Source: Labrys sp. WJW
GTDB taxonomy: Bacteria > Pseudomonadota > Alphaproteobacteria > Rhizobiales > Labraceae
Direction: 5' to 3'
DNA length: 64,000 nt
Assembly (NCBI RefSeq): GCF_001676615.1
Contig: NZ_LYXZ01000056.1
Coordinates: forward strand, 186,001 to 250,000
Shown: in pieces, positions 45,316 through 53,915 of the stretch
Layout of the letters: every line of letters begins with the position of its first letter
Numbering within the stretch: position 1 is the first letter of the stretch
Program-made: the position numbers and the translations under genes
The notes under the pieces: model-generated
The model's input: the letters and a program-made list of their open reading frames with translations, nothing else
What the model was told of the DNA's origin: nothing
Database searches by the model: none

Positions 45316-45996
45316 ATGCCGGCTGTCGCCGGCCTGGCGGTTCTCCTCGCGTTGGCGCCGGCAATGCCGGTTTTCGCTGCTTCCGATCCCCAGGCCGTGG
45401 CCCGGGACATCGCGCGCGATCTTGGCCTCCAACCCGATCTGCCCGGCAACAAGGGCGAGGTTGTGACGCCCAAGACCGAGCCAAAGCAGGACGAGCGGGC
45501 ACCGCGGGTCTGGAATCCTTCATTGGGAACCTTGCTGAGCGTCCTGCTCTATGCCGCCATCGCCGCGGGCCTCATTTTCGCGATCTGGACGATGCGGGAC
45601 CGCCTGCCGGTGCTCGGGCGGCGCAAGCTGGCCGCGCGTGTCGAGACGGATGTCTCCGCCCAGGCCGCTTCGGTCGAGCGCATGGTGGTGGCCCAGATCG
45701 AGGCCGATGAATTGGCACGGCAGGGCCGCCTTGCCGAGGCCATGCATGCCTTGCTGCTGCGCAGCCTGATCGAGGTGCGAAAAAGGCTCAATGTCAGCTT
45801 CGCGGACTCGCTGACCAGCCGCGAAATTCTTCGGGCCTTGTCGCTACCCGACCGAGGCAAGCAGGCATTGGCCGATATCATCGGGCGGGTCGAGCCCGTC
45901 TATTTCGGCGAAAGCCCCGCCGAGGAGTGGGATTACACCGCTTGCCGGCAGAGTTACGAGATCCTGACCGACGCGATGCAGGCGAGGGCGGCATGA
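45316..45996 (+). CDS. DUF4129 domain membrane protein
   Basis: Membrane-anchored protein of 226 residues. An N-terminal signal or anchor (MPAVAGLAVLLALAPAMPVFA) is followed by a periplasmic stretch of about 65 residues, a second transmembrane segment (LSVLLYAAIAAGLIFAIWTM), and a cytosolic helical region ending in the DUF4129 core (EEWDYTACRQSYEIL). GGGAAGA precedes the ATG at 45316; an upstream open frame to 45100 is not protein-like. It is the first gene of a six-gene cluster with overlapping reading frames; DUF4129 proteins are repeatedly found with MoxR/DUF58 genes. Confidence 0.8.
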   Translation: MPAVAGLAVLLALAPAMPVFAASDPQAVARDIARDLGLQPDLPGNKGEVVTPKTEPKQDERAPRVWNPSLGTLLSVLLYAAIAAGLIFAIWTMRDRLPVLGRRKLAARVETDVSAQAASVERMVVAQIEADELARQGRLAEAMHALLLRSLIEVRKRLNVSFADSLTSREILRALSLPDRGKQALADIIGRVEPVYFGESPAEEWDYTACRQSYEILTDAMQARAA

Positions 45997-47228
45997 GCGA
46001 AAAAGCCACCTTCTCCGGCCCCGTCCTCGCCGTGCTGGTCGCAGGGGCCACGGCCGTCTTCGCCCTGTCCATGCTGTTGATGCTGAACGGTCCTTCCGAG
46101 GAACAGGGCTTCAGTACCACCACCCGCTCGGTCTCGGCGATCGGACATGCCGGCCTCTATGAACTGGCCCGGCGCTTGGATATTCCGGTCGCCCGCAGCC
46201 GCATCAACGGCACCGTCGCCCCCGGCGAAGGCGGCTTGCTGGTGATGGCCGAGCCGACGTCGAGCCTGTCGAAGGACGACATCATTCGGCTGGGGCGCGA
46301 GAGCAACGTCCTCTTGGTGCTGCCCAAGCGTTGGGCGCTGGCCGACCGGAGCAAGCCCGCCTGGATCCGGTCCGCCACCCCGATGGACATTCCCTGGGTC
46401 ACCAGCATTGCGCGGCTGGTCGAGTCCAAGCTCGAAGTCACCAGGGGCGATCCGCCCAAAAGCTGGGACCGCAACGATCTCGATGTGAACCCGTCCTTCG
46501 ACGACGGCGCCCAGCTCATCAAGAGCGAGGAGTTGACCCCGATCATCGGCAATCGCCAGGGCATGCTGATCGGCGAGAAACTCGACGGCGAGCGCCGTGT
46601 CTGGATTCTTGCCGACCCCGATCTCGTGGAGAACCACGGCCTGATCAAGGGCAGGAACGCCGAGTTCGCCCTTGCACTGCTGAATGCCATGCGGGATGCC
46701 GAGCTCGGGGATGGCAAGGTGGTGTTCGACGAGACCATCCATGGCATGGTCAACAATGTCGACAGCCCCTTCAAGAAACTGTTCCAGTTTCCCTATGTCA
46801 TCGTGCTCCTGCTCGTGCTGGCTGCGACGGCGCTGTTGGCCTGGGCCACCACGAGCCGTTTCGGCAAGCCACGCCTGGCGCCACCGGCGTTCGACCTCGG
46901 CAAGGAGCGCCTGATCACCAACACGGCCACGCTGCTCGACCGTGCCGGCCACCAGGCCTTCGTCATGCGCCGCTATGTGCGCGCGACCTTGCGCGACGCC
47001 GGCCGGCTGTTTCACGCACCCCGCCAGCTCGATGACGAGAAGCTGGCGGAATGGCTCGACAAAATCGGCGAGTCGCGGGGGCTGGAGACCAAAGCCTCTG
47101 TCGTTCTCGCCCGCGCGGAGGAGGGGCAGGGTACGTCCCTGACCGGCCTGTTCCAGGCGGCGCGCGATATTCATGATTGGAAGGAAAAGATCTCCGATGG
47201 AACTGCAGCGCGTCGCCCACATCGCTGA
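45993..47228 (+). CDS. DUF4350 domain membrane protein
   Basis: Inner-membrane protein of 411 residues, one N-terminal helix (VLAVLVAGATAVFALSMLLM), a large soluble domain with the DUF4350-type fold (GGLLVMAEPTSSLSKDDIIRLG, then VVFDETIHGM), a second helix (FPYVIVLLLVLAATALLAWA) and a C-terminal cytosolic domain. The HG in DETIHGM is the usual DUF4350 end motif. The start overlaps the previous stop by four bases, and its end overlaps the MoxR gene by 32. Function unknown; likely part of the same membrane-associated complex. Confidence 0.8.
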   Translation: MSEKATFSGPVLAVLVAGATAVFALSMLLMLNGPSEEQGFSTTTRSVSAIGHAGLYELARRLDIPVARSRINGTVAPGEGGLLVMAEPTSSLSKDDIIRLGRESNVLLVLPKRWALADRSKPAWIRSATPMDIPWVTSIARLVESKLEVTRGDPPKSWDRNDLDVNPSFDDGAQLIKSEELTPIIGNRQGMLIGEKLDGERRVWILADPDLVENHGLIKGRNAEFALALLNAMRDAELGDGKVVFDETIHGMVNNVDSPFKKLFQFPYVIVLLLVLAATALLAWATTSRFGKPRLAPPAFDLGKERLITNTATLLDRAGHQAFVMRRYVRATLRDAGRLFHAPRQLDDEKLAEWLDKIGESRGLETKASVVLARAEEGQGTSLTGLFQAARDIHDWKEKISDGTAARRPHR

Positions 47229-48153
47229 CGGCATCCGCAAGGAAGTCGGCAAGGCCATCGTTGGCCAGGACGAAGTCATCGAACTGATGCTCACCGGCCT
47301 GCTCTGCGGCGGGCATATCCTGCTCGAAGGCGTGCCAGGCACTGGCAAGACCCTGCTGGCTCAGGCTTTCGCCTCGACCTTGTCGCTGAAATTCGGCCGT
47401 GTGCAGTTCACGCCCGACATGATGCCGGGCGACGTGATCGGCACAAATCTGTTCAATTTCCAGACCAACACGTTCGTCCTGACCGAAGGGCCGATCTTTA
47501 CCGACCTCCTGCTGGCGGATGAGATCAACCGGACCCCGCCCAAGACGCAGGCGGCTTTGCTGCAGGCGATGAACGAGAGGGCTGTCACCATCGACGGCAA
47601 GACCTATGCCCTCGGTGCCGATTTCATGGTGGTGGCGACCCAGAATCCGATCGAGCAGCAGGGAACCTATCCCTTGCCCGAGGCGCAGCTCGACCGTTTC
47701 CTTTTCAAGATCGATGTCACCTATCCCAGCCGTGACGAGGAGAGAGCCATCGTCACCCAGCACGGACATCGCTCGGCCATGCCCAAGCTGTCCGATTTCG
47801 GCATCCAGACCCAGGCCGATCCGGCGACGCTCGCCGATCTCAGGGCCACCAGCGAACAGATCGTGCTGACGCCGCAGATCATCGACTATGTCGTCGACGT
47901 GGTGCGCGCCACCCGCCAGCATCCGGCGATCGAGACGGGCGGCTCGACCCGCGCCGCCAATGCGCTCGCGGCCTCCGTGCGGGCCCTGGCGGCGCTGAAC
48001 GGGCGCGATTTCGTCATTCCTGACGACGTGAAGCGATTGGCGCGGCCGATCCTGCGCCACCGCATCGTGCTCGCGCCCAATGCCGAGATCGATGGCCTCA
48101 CCCCCGACCGTATCGTCAACGAAATCCTGGACCAGACGGCTGCACCCCGATGA
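47197..48153 (+). CDS. MoxR-family AAA+ ATPase
   Basis: Cytosolic AAA+ ATPase of 318 residues. Walker A is GVPGTGKT at 45-52, Walker B LLLADEINR, sensor 1 VATQNPIEQQGTYPLPEAQ followed by LDRFLFK, and the arginine-finger/sensor 2 region GGSTRAANALAASVRALA. MoxR ATPases act with DUF58/VWA partners as chaperone-like remodelling machines. The ATG at 47197 is used (GGAAGG upstream); an ATG at 47173 is possible. It overlaps both neighbours in the cluster, in keeping with co-translation. Confidence 0.93.
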   Translation: MELQRVAHIADGIRKEVGKAIVGQDEVIELMLTGLLCGGHILLEGVPGTGKTLLAQAFASTLSLKFGRVQFTPDMMPGDVIGTNLFNFQTNTFVLTEGPIFTDLLLADEINRTPPKTQAALLQAMNERAVTIDGKTYALGADFMVVATQNPIEQQGTYPLPEAQLDRFLFKIDVTYPSRDEERAIVTQHGHRSAMPKLSDFGIQTQADPATLADLRATSEQIVLTPQIIDYVVDVVRATRQHPAIETGGSTRAANALAASVRALAALNGRDFVIPDDVKRLARPILRHRIVLAPNAEIDGLTPDRIVNEILDQTAAPR

Positions 48154-49460
48154 TCCGGCCGACACCGCGTGCCGTCCTGCTGTTCAGCCTCGGCATTCCC
48201 GTCGCCTTGTTGATGGTGGTGTGGAACCCGGCCCTGTGGCCGTTTTCCTTCGACCTCAGCCTGCTGGCCCTGGTGGTGATCGCCGTCGACGCGCTGCTGA
48301 TCCCGCCGCGACGTAGCCTGGTGGTCGACCTCAAGGCCCCGAAGCGGCTGCCGGTCGGCAATGAAGGGACGATCGAGGTGACCCTGAGCAGCACCAGGTC
48401 GGCACGCCCGGTGAGGATCGAGGCGGTGGTCGATCTCGACGGACCGCTGGAGACGCCGCCGATGGTGGCAGGCCATTTCGGCGGGGCGCCGGAGAGTCTC
48501 GGCATTCCCTTCACCGCCTTGCGGCGCGGGGTAGTGACGCTGGAAGCGCTGTGGCTGCGCTGGCGGGGCCCGCTGGGATTGGTGGAGTGGCGCCTCAAGG
48601 AAAGCTTGGATCGCAAGATCGAGATTCTGCCTGCCGCCCGCATGTCCTTCGGCCCGGCCATCCAGGCGCTGAGCAAAAGCGCGATCTACGGCACCAAGAC
48701 CCAGAACCAGAAGGGCGAGGGTACCGAATTCGATACGCTGCGCGAGCATGTGCCCGGCCTCGATTCCCGCATGATCGACTGGAAGCAGTCGGCCCGCCAT
48801 CGCAAGCTCCTGTCGAAGGAATTCCGCATCGAGCGCAACCACCAGATCGTGCTGGCCTTCGACACCGGCCATCTCATGCTCGAGCCGATCGACGGCCTGG
48901 CGCGGCTCGACCACGCCATCGAGGCGGGGCTGATGCTGGGCTGGACCGGGCTGAGGGCAGGCGACCTCGTCGGCAGTTTCGGCTTCGATGCCACCATCCG
49001 CCATTATCTCGAACCGGGCCGGGGCAGCACCTATTACGCCCGGTTGCAGCGCTCGGCCGCCCAGCTCGCCTATCACACCGAGGAGACCAATTTCACCCTC
49101 GGCCTCGCCGAACTGAATGCGCGGCTGAAGCGCCGGGCCCTGGTGGTGCTGTTCACCGAATTCGTCGACAGCGTGATGGCCGAACTGCTGATCGAGAGTC
49201 TGAAGCGCATGGCCAACCGTCACGCCGTGATCTTCGTCACGCTGCAGGACCCTTTGACCACGCGGCTGGTCAATGCCGAGCCGCAGGATTTCGGCATCGT
49301 GGCGGAAGCCGTGGTGGCGCATGATTTCGCGCGTGAGCGGGCGATCGTGATGGAGCGCATCGCCCGTCTCGGCGTGCATTGCGTCGACGTGCCGGTTGGC
49401 GGGCTCAGTGTCGCTCTGCTCAATCGCTATCTCCAAATCAAGCAGGAGGGCCTGCTATGA
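48150..49460 (+). CDS. DUF58 / VWA-like partner of the MoxR ATPase
   Basis: Membrane-anchored protein of 436 residues. Two N-terminal hydrophobic segments precede the DUF58 core (GEGTEFDTLREHVPGLD, then RMIDWKQSARHRKLLSKEF). A VWA-type domain follows, whose MIDAS position reads AFDTGHLM rather than the usual DxSxS, so divalent metal binding may be altered. The start overlaps the MoxR stop (ATGA). The partner relationship MoxR-DUF58 is established in several bacteria; the cellular target here is unknown. Confidence 0.9.
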   Translation: MIRPTPRAVLLFSLGIPVALLMVVWNPALWPFSFDLSLLALVVIAVDALLIPPRRSLVVDLKAPKRLPVGNEGTIEVTLSSTRSARPVRIEAVVDLDGPLETPPMVAGHFGGAPESLGIPFTALRRGVVTLEALWLRWRGPLGLVEWRLKESLDRKIEILPAARMSFGPAIQALSKSAIYGTKTQNQKGEGTEFDTLREHVPGLDSRMIDWKQSARHRKLLSKEFRIERNHQIVLAFDTGHLMLEPIDGLARLDHAIEAGLMLGWTGLRAGDLVGSFGFDATIRHYLEPGRGSTYYARLQRSAAQLAYHTEETNFTLGLAELNARLKRRALVVLFTEFVDSVMAELLIESLKRMANRHAVIFVTLQDPLTTRLVNAEPQDFGIVAEAVVAHDFARERAIVMERIARLGVHCVDVPVGGLSVALLNRYLQIKQEGLL

Positions 49461-50551
49461 CGGCCATGGATGCCAGCTTGCCTGCGACCGGTCCTGCCGG
49501 GCCGGCGCCGACGATCATCGGCGTGCCCGGCGAGCCTCGGGCCCACGTGGTGTTGCGCTCGGCCGAGTTTCGGCGGGGACGCGAGGAGAGCTGGCGGGAA
49601 CTCGAAGACCTGGTCACGCGCGTCGAAAAACGCGGCATCAACGGTGTCTCCGCCGACGAATTGCAGAAGATGCCGCTGCTCTATCGCTCGGCTCTGTCCT
49701 CGCTGTCCGTCGCCCGCAGCATTGCGCTCGACCGCAATCTGCTGCGCTATCTCGAAGCCCTGACGCTGCGGGCCTATCTGGTGGTCTACGGGCCGCGCAC
49801 GAGCCTGCTGGCGGGGTTGGGCCATTTCTTCCGCTACGGCTTCCCCGACGCCGTGCGCAAGGCGGGCTGGCATATATTGATCGCCTTCGCCGCGATGGCG
49901 CTCGGCATTGCGGCTGGGTTCGTGCTGGTGAACAGCGAGGCCGAATGGTTCAATGCCATCGTTCCCGACGGCCTGGCCGGAGGGCGGGGGCCGAGTGCCA
50001 GCGCCGAATATCTGCGCAGCGTCCTGTTCGCGCCCTGGGACGGCTTCAAGGAAGGTTTCATCGTCTTCGCCAACTACCTGTTCCAGAACAACAGCATGGT
50101 CGCCATCCTGTCCTTCGGGGTCGGTTTCATGGCGGGCGTGCCGACACTGCTGCTGCTGGTCTATAACGGGTTGATCGTCGGCGCCTTCCTGGCCATCCAC
50201 TATCAGCGCGGCCTCCTGATCGATTGCATCGGCTGGCTGTCGATCCACGGCGTGACCGAACTCGGGGCCTTCATCCTGTGCGGCGCCGCGGGCCTGGTGG
50301 TGGCCGAGAAGATCATTTTCCCCGGCCGCTATTCACGCCTGGAAGCGCTCGCCATTCACGGCAAGCAGGCCGCCGTTCTCGCTTGCGGTGCGGTTGCCAT
50401 GCTGTTCATTGCGGGCTTCATCGAGGGTGGCCTGCGCCAGCTCATCAATGTGACGTCCTGGCGCTTCGCCTTCGCCGCCGTCACCGCCGTGCTGTGGGGC
50501 GTCTATTTCCTCTATTGCGGCAAGGGGGCACAGCATGGCCTCTCCGCGTGA
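49457..50551 (+). CDS. Stage II sporulation protein M-like membrane protein (SpoIIM/DUF95)
   Basis: Inner-membrane protein of 364 residues, with an N-terminal cytosolic segment (about 115 residues) and about seven hydrophobic segments after it. LRSVLFAPWDGFKEGFIVFA and NNSMVAILSFGVGFMAGVPTL are typical of the SpoIIM family; SIHGVTELGAFILCGAAGL ends it. The family is required for sporulation in Bacillus but is widespread in non-spore-formers, where it travels with MoxR/DUF58. The ATG overlaps the preceding stop; an in-frame extension to 49379 is unlikely. Confidence 0.87.
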   Translation: MTAMDASLPATGPAGPAPTIIGVPGEPRAHVVLRSAEFRRGREESWRELEDLVTRVEKRGINGVSADELQKMPLLYRSALSSLSVARSIALDRNLLRYLEALTLRAYLVVYGPRTSLLAGLGHFFRYGFPDAVRKAGWHILIAFAAMALGIAAGFVLVNSEAEWFNAIVPDGLAGGRGPSASAEYLRSVLFAPWDGFKEGFIVFANYLFQNNSMVAILSFGVGFMAGVPTLLLLVYNGLIVGAFLAIHYQRGLLIDCIGWLSIHGVTELGAFILCGAAGLVVAEKIIFPGRYSRLEALAIHGKQAAVLACGAVAMLFIAGFIEGGLRQLINVTSWRFAFAAVTAVLWGVYFLYCGKGAQHGLSA

Positions 50552-51461
50552 CCGCGTTTCCCAACTGCTCGAGGGGCGGCAGCGCCGCACTCGCGAGATC
50601 GTCACGCCGGAAGGCGTCGCCATCCATGTCGAGGTCGCCGACCGCGGCGAAAGGCTGGGTGCCTTCCTGATCGACCTGGTGATCTGGTTCGGCGCCACCA
50701 TCCTGATCTGGATCGCGCTGGCGACCACCTTCCTGCGCGGCGGCAGCGATGTCGCGGTGACGGTGATCTCCTTCCTCTCCTTCTTGCTGCGCAACCTCTA
50801 TTTCATCCATTTCGAGCTGGCCTGGCAGGGCTCGACGCCGGGCAAGCGCGCCACGGGACTGAAAGTGATCGATCGCCGGGGGGGCGTGCTGACCCCGACC
50901 GCCGTGGTAGCGCGCAACCTGACCCGCGAGGTCGAGTTCTTCCTGCCGCTGCAGCTCTTCTTCATGTGGATCGGCGCCTCCAACAGCGGAGAGTCCTGGC
51001 AGGCGCTCTCGATGCTGGCCTGGGTGGTGTTGCTCGCTGCCTTGCCTTTCTTCAACCGCGATCATCTGCGGGCGGGCGACCTGATCGGCGGCACGCTGGT
51101 GATCGCCCTGCCGAAACGCGCCCTTGCCCTCGACCTTACCCAGGGATCGGCCAAGGTCGCTGCCCGCTACAGCTTCACCTCGGCGCAGCTGCAGGCCTAT
51201 GGCGCCTATGAGCTGCAGGTGCTGGAGGAAATTCTCCGCCGGCCCGGCGGGACCGAGACCTGGCGGATCCATCGCGAGATCGCCGAGAAAATCATTCGGC
51301 GCATCGGCTGGCAGGGTACATTCGAGCCCAATGCGGCGACCGACTTCCTGCAGGCCTTCTATGCGGCGGAGCGGGCGGAACTCGAGCGCGGCCAGCTTTT
51401 CGGCCGCTATCGCGACGACAAGAACTCGGGTACCCGCAAGGCCGGCGAGCCGGCCAAGTGA
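50535..51461 (+). CDS. RDD-family membrane protein
   Basis: Inner-membrane protein of 308 residues. The RDD core is visible: an RLGAFLIDLVIW helix-leading block (Arg and Asp), the middle helices, and STPGKRATGLKVIDRRGG, the conserved TPGK segment. A C-terminal cytosolic domain of about 130 residues follows, rich in charged residues. It overlaps the SpoIIM-like gene by 17 bases and ends the six-gene cluster. RDD proteins have been proposed as transporters or membrane scaffolds. Confidence 0.88.
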   Translation: MASPRDRVSQLLEGRQRRTREIVTPEGVAIHVEVADRGERLGAFLIDLVIWFGATILIWIALATTFLRGGSDVAVTVISFLSFLLRNLYFIHFELAWQGSTPGKRATGLKVIDRRGGVLTPTAVVARNLTREVEFFLPLQLFFMWIGASNSGESWQALSMLAWVVLLAALPFFNRDHLRAGDLIGGTLVIALPKRALALDLTQGSAKVAARYSFTSAQLQAYGAYELQVLEEILRRPGGTETWRIHREIAEKIIRRIGWQGTFEPNAATDFLQAFYAAERAELERGQLFGRYRDDKNSGTRKAGEPAK

Positions 51462-51489
51462 GGGCCGGCTCCCTCGGCGAGCGAAGCTC

Positions 51490-52236
51490 TCAATCGAAGA
51501 CGTCAGCGAGCCTGTCGATGTCGATGCCTTCCTTGATCGAGCGCAGGCGGTAATAGACCAAGGCGGTGAGTACGCTGCCAAGTGCTGTCAGGTAAACCTG
51601 GAACAGATTGCCCAGCAAAGCACCGAATATCGGCCCCCCGAGGCCGCCGCCAATATATTCGATGATAATGGCGACGATCCAGCCGGCGATGCCGACGATC
51701 AGTACGAGGCCGAGAATCTGCCAGCGAAAGCCTGAGGTGAGTTCGCCGCTGCGGGACATACTGTCCGTGACGCCGCGCTGTTCGACGACGCAGACCGCGA
51801 CGGCAGCGTAAAGCATGCAGATCAGCCACAGGCCAGGCACGATCAGCAGCATCAGGCCGACGGCAATTCCAAGGCCGACGAGAATCGAGAGGCCCAGCAG
51901 TGGCAGGAAGCGGGACAATCCCTTGGAAAGGGCATCGCCAACCGAAAAGTTTTGCCCGCGCAATTCGTTGAAGGCGCCGTAGATCATGCCGCCCTGAATG
52001 ATAAAGAGCAGCGCGATGTAGATCAGCATCAGCACCACGATGGCACTGACGTTCGGGAATGGGTTCTCCGGCGTCGGAACTCCGATGACCAGGGTCGAGA
52101 TGATCAGGGGGACGATGGGAATCAGGCCCAGCGCCAGAAATCGCGGCAGGGCGCGGTGAAGAACGGCAAAGCTTTCGCTGATCAAGGCACCGATGTTGAA
52201 CTCACCGGAACCGGTGCCTTGGCTGTAGTTGGTCAT
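51490..52236 (-). CDS. Uncharacterised multi-pass membrane protein, paralog of the gene at 54816
   Basis: Inner-membrane protein of 248 residues with about five to six hydrophobic segments. A short N-terminal cytosolic segment (NIGALISESFAVLHRALPRF) is followed by helices; the conserved stretch is VPGLWLICMLYAAVAV, then RSGELTSGFRWQILGLVLI, which matches VPGLMAIALLYLALPA and RSGQLTQGYRWSILGLFIL in the 54816-55553 product. This layout resembles the YciC/GlpF-side-type domain proteins of unknown function. It is convergent with the RDD gene and 299 bp from the LysM-like gene. Confidence 0.7.
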   Translation of the reverse strand: MTNYSQGTGSGEFNIGALISESFAVLHRALPRFLALGLIPIVPLIISTLVIGVPTPENPFPNVSAIVVLMLIYIALLFIIQGGMIYGAFNELRGQNFSVGDALSKGLSRFLPLLGLSILVGLGIAVGLMLLIVPGLWLICMLYAAVAVCVVEQRGVTDSMSRSGELTSGFRWQILGLVLIVGIAGWIVAIIIEYIGGGLGGPIFGALLGNLFQVYLTALGSVLTALVYYRLRSIKEGIDIDRLADVFD

Positions 52237-52535
52237 GAGAGCGCATCCTATTAATCAAGGGCGGCAGTAGGAGATCAATATTTACGATAGTGTCCATCGA
52301 TGACGATTTCCTTTGCGAACCGCCAGTTTCTTTGCGAGCCGCCAAGTACACGACAGGAAAGTTCCTCGAGGGGCGCGTATGGAAACTTATTTCACGCGAA
52401 GAAGGAGTGCAATTGCCGCTGCAACTCCCATGGGTGTGAGAGCCACATCAGCTGTGGGAAGAGAGTGAGCGCGAGGTCCGGACAACGCCGCAGGGCTGGC
52501 CGCCGAAGCCATGGAACAATCCAAGGAAAGCCGCC
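52237..52535. other. Intergenic stretch with a short imperfect tandem repeat
   Basis: About 300 bp without a gene. Near 52309 a unit of about 17 bases, TCCTTTGCGAACCGCCAG, is followed by TTCTTTGCGAGCCGCCAA. It presumably contains the promoter for the paralogous membrane gene on the minus strand. Confidence 0.4.
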
Positions 52536-53645
52536 TCAGCGGCTCGGCGGGCGCCAGGTCTCGGGCGGGTACTGACGCGGGCGCCGAGCCTCCTCGTTCG
52601 GGTCCGGAGGCTGCTGGCCGAAGAGCACGTCCGGATCGGGCGCCGTGGCGCCCCAGGGGTTGCCATCCGCCGGCATATAGCCGCTCTTGGCGCCCCAGCC
52701 CTTGTTCTGCTCGAACCAGCGGTCGAAATTCGGCAGGCCGTCATACTCATATTTGCGTTCATAGGCCTCGCAGGCTTCGGGCTTGGGGCCGAGATTGAGG
52801 CAGATGAGCGGCGAGCGCTCATAATAGGAGCAGCTCGGATAGAGGCTGTGGGCGACGAGTTCGCCCTCATAGGTCCCGTCATAGCGCAGCGTCAGCTTCA
52901 GTTCCGTCCAGATCGGCGGGAAATTCATGACCTTCTGCAGGATCTTGCCGGCGACGAAGCCGACGGGGGGAGGCGCTACGCCTGCGGCGAGTTCGGCGCT
53001 CTGGGTGCGGGCGCCGACGGTCTGGCGGAACACCACGCCCTCGTCGATATATTGCGGTTCCTCCAGCTTGATCGGATAGGGATAGGAGGGAAAGCCGAGG
53101 AAGGATGGCGAGCGGTAGAGGCCCGTGTCCTTCTCGTAAGCGACGCGGTGGAGCAGCCGGATCGCCTTTGAGGAGGTGTCGGTGCTCTCGATGGTGGCTT
53201 CGAGAAAATTGGCGAAGCGATAGCCGCTGCTGCCGAGGATGCGCTGGCGATCGACGAGCTCGCCCGGGCTGCCGGCATCGTGCTCCGGCAGGCCGGAGCG
53301 GGGGTCGATCCAGCTCATGGTGGCGATCGAATAGGTGAAGCTGTTTATCTTGAGGACGAGCTGGCCGTCATCGGGGGGAATCATGATGATGCCGGGATTG
53401 GCGCTGCTGCTGAACCGCCAGTTCCAGCCCTTCGGGCTCGGCACGACGCAGCCGACGCGGTGGCGCAGATACCAGTTCACCTCGCGGGTGTTGAGCGTGT
53501 CGAAATTGTAGCTGATCAGATATTGCACGTTGATGCCATGCGCCCTGGCAACGGAAAGCCAGTCGTCGCCATCCTTCACCCGGTAGGGACGGCCGCGTGG
53601 AATGGCAGCCAGCTTGGCGGGCTTTGTTTCAAGCGGTGTAGCCAT
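52536..53645 (-). CDS. Uncharacterised protein with N-terminal LysM-like module
   Basis: A 369-residue protein without a signal peptide or membrane helix. Residues 20-66 look like a LysM-type module (YRVKDGDDWLSVARAHGI, then LISYNFDTLNTREVNWYLRH and VGC), followed by a beta-rich domain with WNWRFSSSANPGIIMIPPDD. The C-terminal 100 residues are rich in Pro, Tyr and Arg. GGAGAAGACC precedes the ATG. It is divergent from the metzincin gene at 53916, sharing a 270-bp control region. I know of similar NWYLRxxVGC proteins in other proteobacteria but no function for them. Confidence 0.7.
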   Translation of the reverse strand: MATPLETKPAKLAAIPRGRPYRVKDGDDWLSVARAHGINVQYLISYNFDTLNTREVNWYLRHRVGCVVPSPKGWNWRFSSSANPGIIMIPPDDGQLVLKINSFTYSIATMSWIDPRSGLPEHDAGSPGELVDRQRILGSSGYRFANFLEATIESTDTSSKAIRLLHRVAYEKDTGLYRSPSFLGFPSYPYPIKLEEPQYIDEGVVFRQTVGARTQSAELAAGVAPPPVGFVAGKILQKVMNFPPIWTELKLTLRYDGTYEGELVAHSLYPSCSYYERSPLICLNLGPKPEACEAYERKYEYDGLPNFDRWFEQNKGWGAKSGYMPADGNPWGATAPDPDVLFGQQPPDPNEEARRPRQYPPETWRPPSR

Positions 53646-53915
53646 GGTCTTCTCCGTGAAGGCGGCATGCCTGCGTTGCGGAGCGATCGCGGTTCATCGT
53701 GCGCGGCTCCAGCACGCCGGCAATGCCTGCCTGGCGAGCCAGTATGAGCAGTCTGCGGGCAGAGGTCATCCTGCGTTCGGAGGAGGTGGCCCTGCCTTTT
53801 CTGTGCTCCAATCGAGCCTGTGGAGAGCCAGAGCGGGCGCTCCCATCGACGCCGTGCCATCTTGTCAACGCCGCCTTCCTCAGCCCATGGCGACGATGGC
53901 GCGAGAGTCCTTCAA
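53646..53915. other. Divergent control region of the LysM-like and metzincin genes
   Basis: About 270 bp between the two divergent starts. No convincing -35/-10 pair or palindromic operator was found. Open frames across it are not protein-like. Confidence 0.4.
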
